Assembly (NCBI GenBank): GCA_000226015.1
Contig: JH153106.1
Location: 105,886 to 161,244 of the forward strand
Source of the DNA: Mnemiopsis leidyi
Taxonomy: Eukaryota > Ctenophora > Tentaculata > Lobata > Bolinopsidae
Length of the DNA stretch: 55,359 bases
Direction: 5' to 3'
The notes below the pieces were generated by a model. It was not told where the DNA came from and ran no database searches. It saw nothing but the letters and a program-made list of their open reading frames with translations. Numbering within the stretch: the stretch's first letter is position 1; every line of letters begins with the position of its first letter. A program made the translations under genes and the position numbers. This document shows, in pieces, positions 53,341-55,359 of the stretch.

Positions 53341-55359
53341 CTTATCTGCATTCTAAAGTATTGAATTGTTTTATGGGTCATGACTGATTTCCATCACATT
53401 TAGATTCTGTATAATAGCAGTAAATATTCCTCAACAGCTCTAAATATAATGTCAAACTTGCAAATATGGGGCACATAGAGAAAAATTGCAATTATCAACT
53501 AATAGAGATTGAAACTTGCTGGAGCACTTCTTGGGACGAAGAGGTGCAATGAAGGACCAAGCTGACCCAGCAAAGGGAGGGGCGGGGCTCAAATATTCTT
53601 AAACAGACAGCTAATGCACATTAAATTGTAGGGGCTAGGGGGAAATTGAGGAAAATGAGTTCCAGCAGGTGTATTCGCGCCACTCTATCAGTTAGCGGAG
53701 CACGCTCATTTTTTCGCTACTTCATACCGTGTTATTATTTCATCTTTTTTGGCAGTGAAATATTTACCAATCTGGTTGACGCATGTTTCTCCTTGAGTCG
53801 GAACAGAGAAAGCTTCTGGGTTGGTTAACATGCGCTTGACCATAATCAGGAATGCAATGGTTATTCATAATTAAGCATCTAGAACAATCCATTTTCTCTT
53901 TAATTTGCTAGAGCACACTTAATCATAAATGCGCCCTCTATCTCTGTGATTGGACAATGTCAATTTGGCTGCCGGGCAGCGCGCATGCTGCCTCCGTGAG
54001 TCGGACCAGATATCAATTCTGGATTTGTAAACATGAGTCAGCATGTCTGTCCAGTGTTTTGCAAATATTGGATATATCGTTAAGTTGTAGCTGACATTCA
54101 CACAGACCGCACTTTATAGCAACCTGATGCGCTGAAACTGGGGTCTATTACCCGCAAGGCAATATCATTATGCTTGCATGCAGACTAGTTTTCTTCAACC
54201 AGCTTGCTAGTCTCATGGTCTATGCCCCTATGACCTCCTATCTGAAAGCAGGTTTGAGGCACTACGAAGGCTTAGATATGGCCTCTCGTCAACTACTACT
54301 ACTACTACTGCTACTACTACTAGCCTAGCTCCGTCTGCACGTAATAATATTGGCCTTATAGGTGATAAACCTGGGTCGGGATGCAGATGAGTATAGTAAA
54401 TGTGGCCAACCCCACATTTGTATTTGTATTTGTATTTGTTACACCTGTACCCAGGCTTTTACAGTTATACTGAAGGGGCTCCTGGAAGATTCTAGCTCTT
54501 TTAACGGAGACCCTCCTCATTTAACCCTCAATCACGGTTTTCCCGGTCATTCGGCTGAGTCGACCGAAGAAGATTGCATAGGCAAATGCCCTTAGCGCAC
54601 TCCTCTAGGATTGGCGGATTGAGGTCACATGGACTGTGCCCTGCATGCGCATAAATGCATGTTGGGTGCTAAAGCCCATGATGCTGTCACGTGCTAACCC
54701 TACGAGGGACCCGGTTATGGGTTAAAACTGTCTGGGATTTTACATGGCCATGAAAATGAAGGTAGACGAATGAATTTGACAAAAAGATTAAGAGGCATGA
54801 GGTTTCAGAACAAAGGACGAGATCATTGGCTTATTGATATTTCCCTTTGCTAGTGAGTTTGGAAGTGTGCTTGGGTTTGCATAGGTTAGTTTAAATTGGT
54901 TTTGGACATTAAGAAAGAGAGTCCCCTTTCAAGTCTCTGTGGGTCAACTTTGAGGGCCGGCCCATCATGTCCCATCATTTAACCTGCTCGAGGTAAAAAC
55001 TGCAAACCCCATGGCCTGACACAGCTCTGGGTAATGAACAGTTGGCGCATAATTTTTGGTCACTCACAATTTGTACGACCTTATCAGATCGTAATGTAAT
55101 TGGAAAGTGATAAGTTGATATCTGAGTTAAGATGAATAATGATTGTATATTGTATATTAACCTTGATATCACTACAACTAAATTAAGGTTTCTATTTACC
55201 TTGTAGCAATGACATGAAGAACTGACTGCGCTAGGAGATCGGAGAAGAAAGAAAAGTACTGCAGAAAGATAGAGCTAGTCCAGTGTAAGACCGATGGCAG
55301 AATCTAGCAGAAGAAAAGTAAAGACAAGAAGGACAGAAGTCTAAGCCCGGAGGAAGGCA
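53341..55359. other. Gene-free right end with SINE copy and simple repeats
   Basis: No gene was recognised. It holds a (CTA)n run near 54290-54320, the second SINE copy (54415-54618) and a purine-rich stretch at the right edge (55215-55359). Short ORFs at 53646-53828 and 54975-55172 have no support. Confidence 0.6.
54415..54618 (-). mobile_element. Second SINE copy, head-truncated
   Basis: Nearly identical to the body and tail of the copy at 53083-53340 (shared CCCTTAGCGCACTCCTCTAG, GATTGCATAGGCAAATG), with a longer (ATTTGT)n tail at 54416-54440. It stops at GGATTGGCGGA, where the tRNA head would begin, so it is 5' truncated. Confidence 0.85.

Overview
The window is nuclear DNA of an invertebrate animal. 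It has many short exons with GT..AG introns, AT-rich introns full of micro- and minisatellites, SINE/LINE/MITE debris, and animal-specific genes (WASP with WH1-CRIB-WH2-acidic layout, RNF41/NRDP1, UBXN4, TIMELESS, an Ig plus thrombospondin-1 secreted protein). I cannot name the phylum with confidence. I built exon structures by hand from splice signals, reading phase and remembered family sequences; every multi-exon model below closes in frame.

Layout. 1-3101: 5' two thirds of an NRAMP/SLC11 metal transporter (minus, runs off the left edge). 3102-7312: gene-free, with a 12-bp satellite and a C-rich repeat. 7313-19726: a 15-exon UBXN4 gene (minus), unusual in coding two UBX domains. Two opposite-strand transporter genes sit inside its introns: an intronless OFA-like MFS gene (9909-11411) and an 8-exon CAT/SLC7-like amino-acid transporter (14667-19264). 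19727-21500: repeats. 21501-23850: RNF41 (minus), with a foldback MITE in an intron. 23866-29866: gene-poor repeat desert. 29867-32672: a secreted 3xIg + TSP1 protein (minus), head-to-head with WASP (33143-42454, plus). A large Ser-rich exon lies inside WASP and looks like an alternative first exon. 42974-48372: EIF3L (minus). 48837-52928: intronless TIMELESS (minus). The rest is SINE-rich.

The most unusual pattern is at splice sites. In three introns of two genes (CAT intron 1, CAT intron 5, WASP intron 1) the authentic 5' or 3' splice site is the edge unit of a tandem minisatellite, so the intron carries an array of near-identical decoy splice sites. In two further introns (the last visible NRAMP donor and the WASP exon 4 donor) a microsatellite starts within about 10 nt of the donor.

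Functionally the genes are not a pathway. UBXN4 and RNF41 both belong to ubiquitin/ERAD biology, NRAMP, OFA-like and CAT-like proteins are membrane transporters, WASP drives Arp2/3 actin nucleation, EIF3L is a translation initiation subunit and TIMELESS is a replication-fork protein. The notable links are architectural: nesting, a divergent promoter region and convergent 3' ends.
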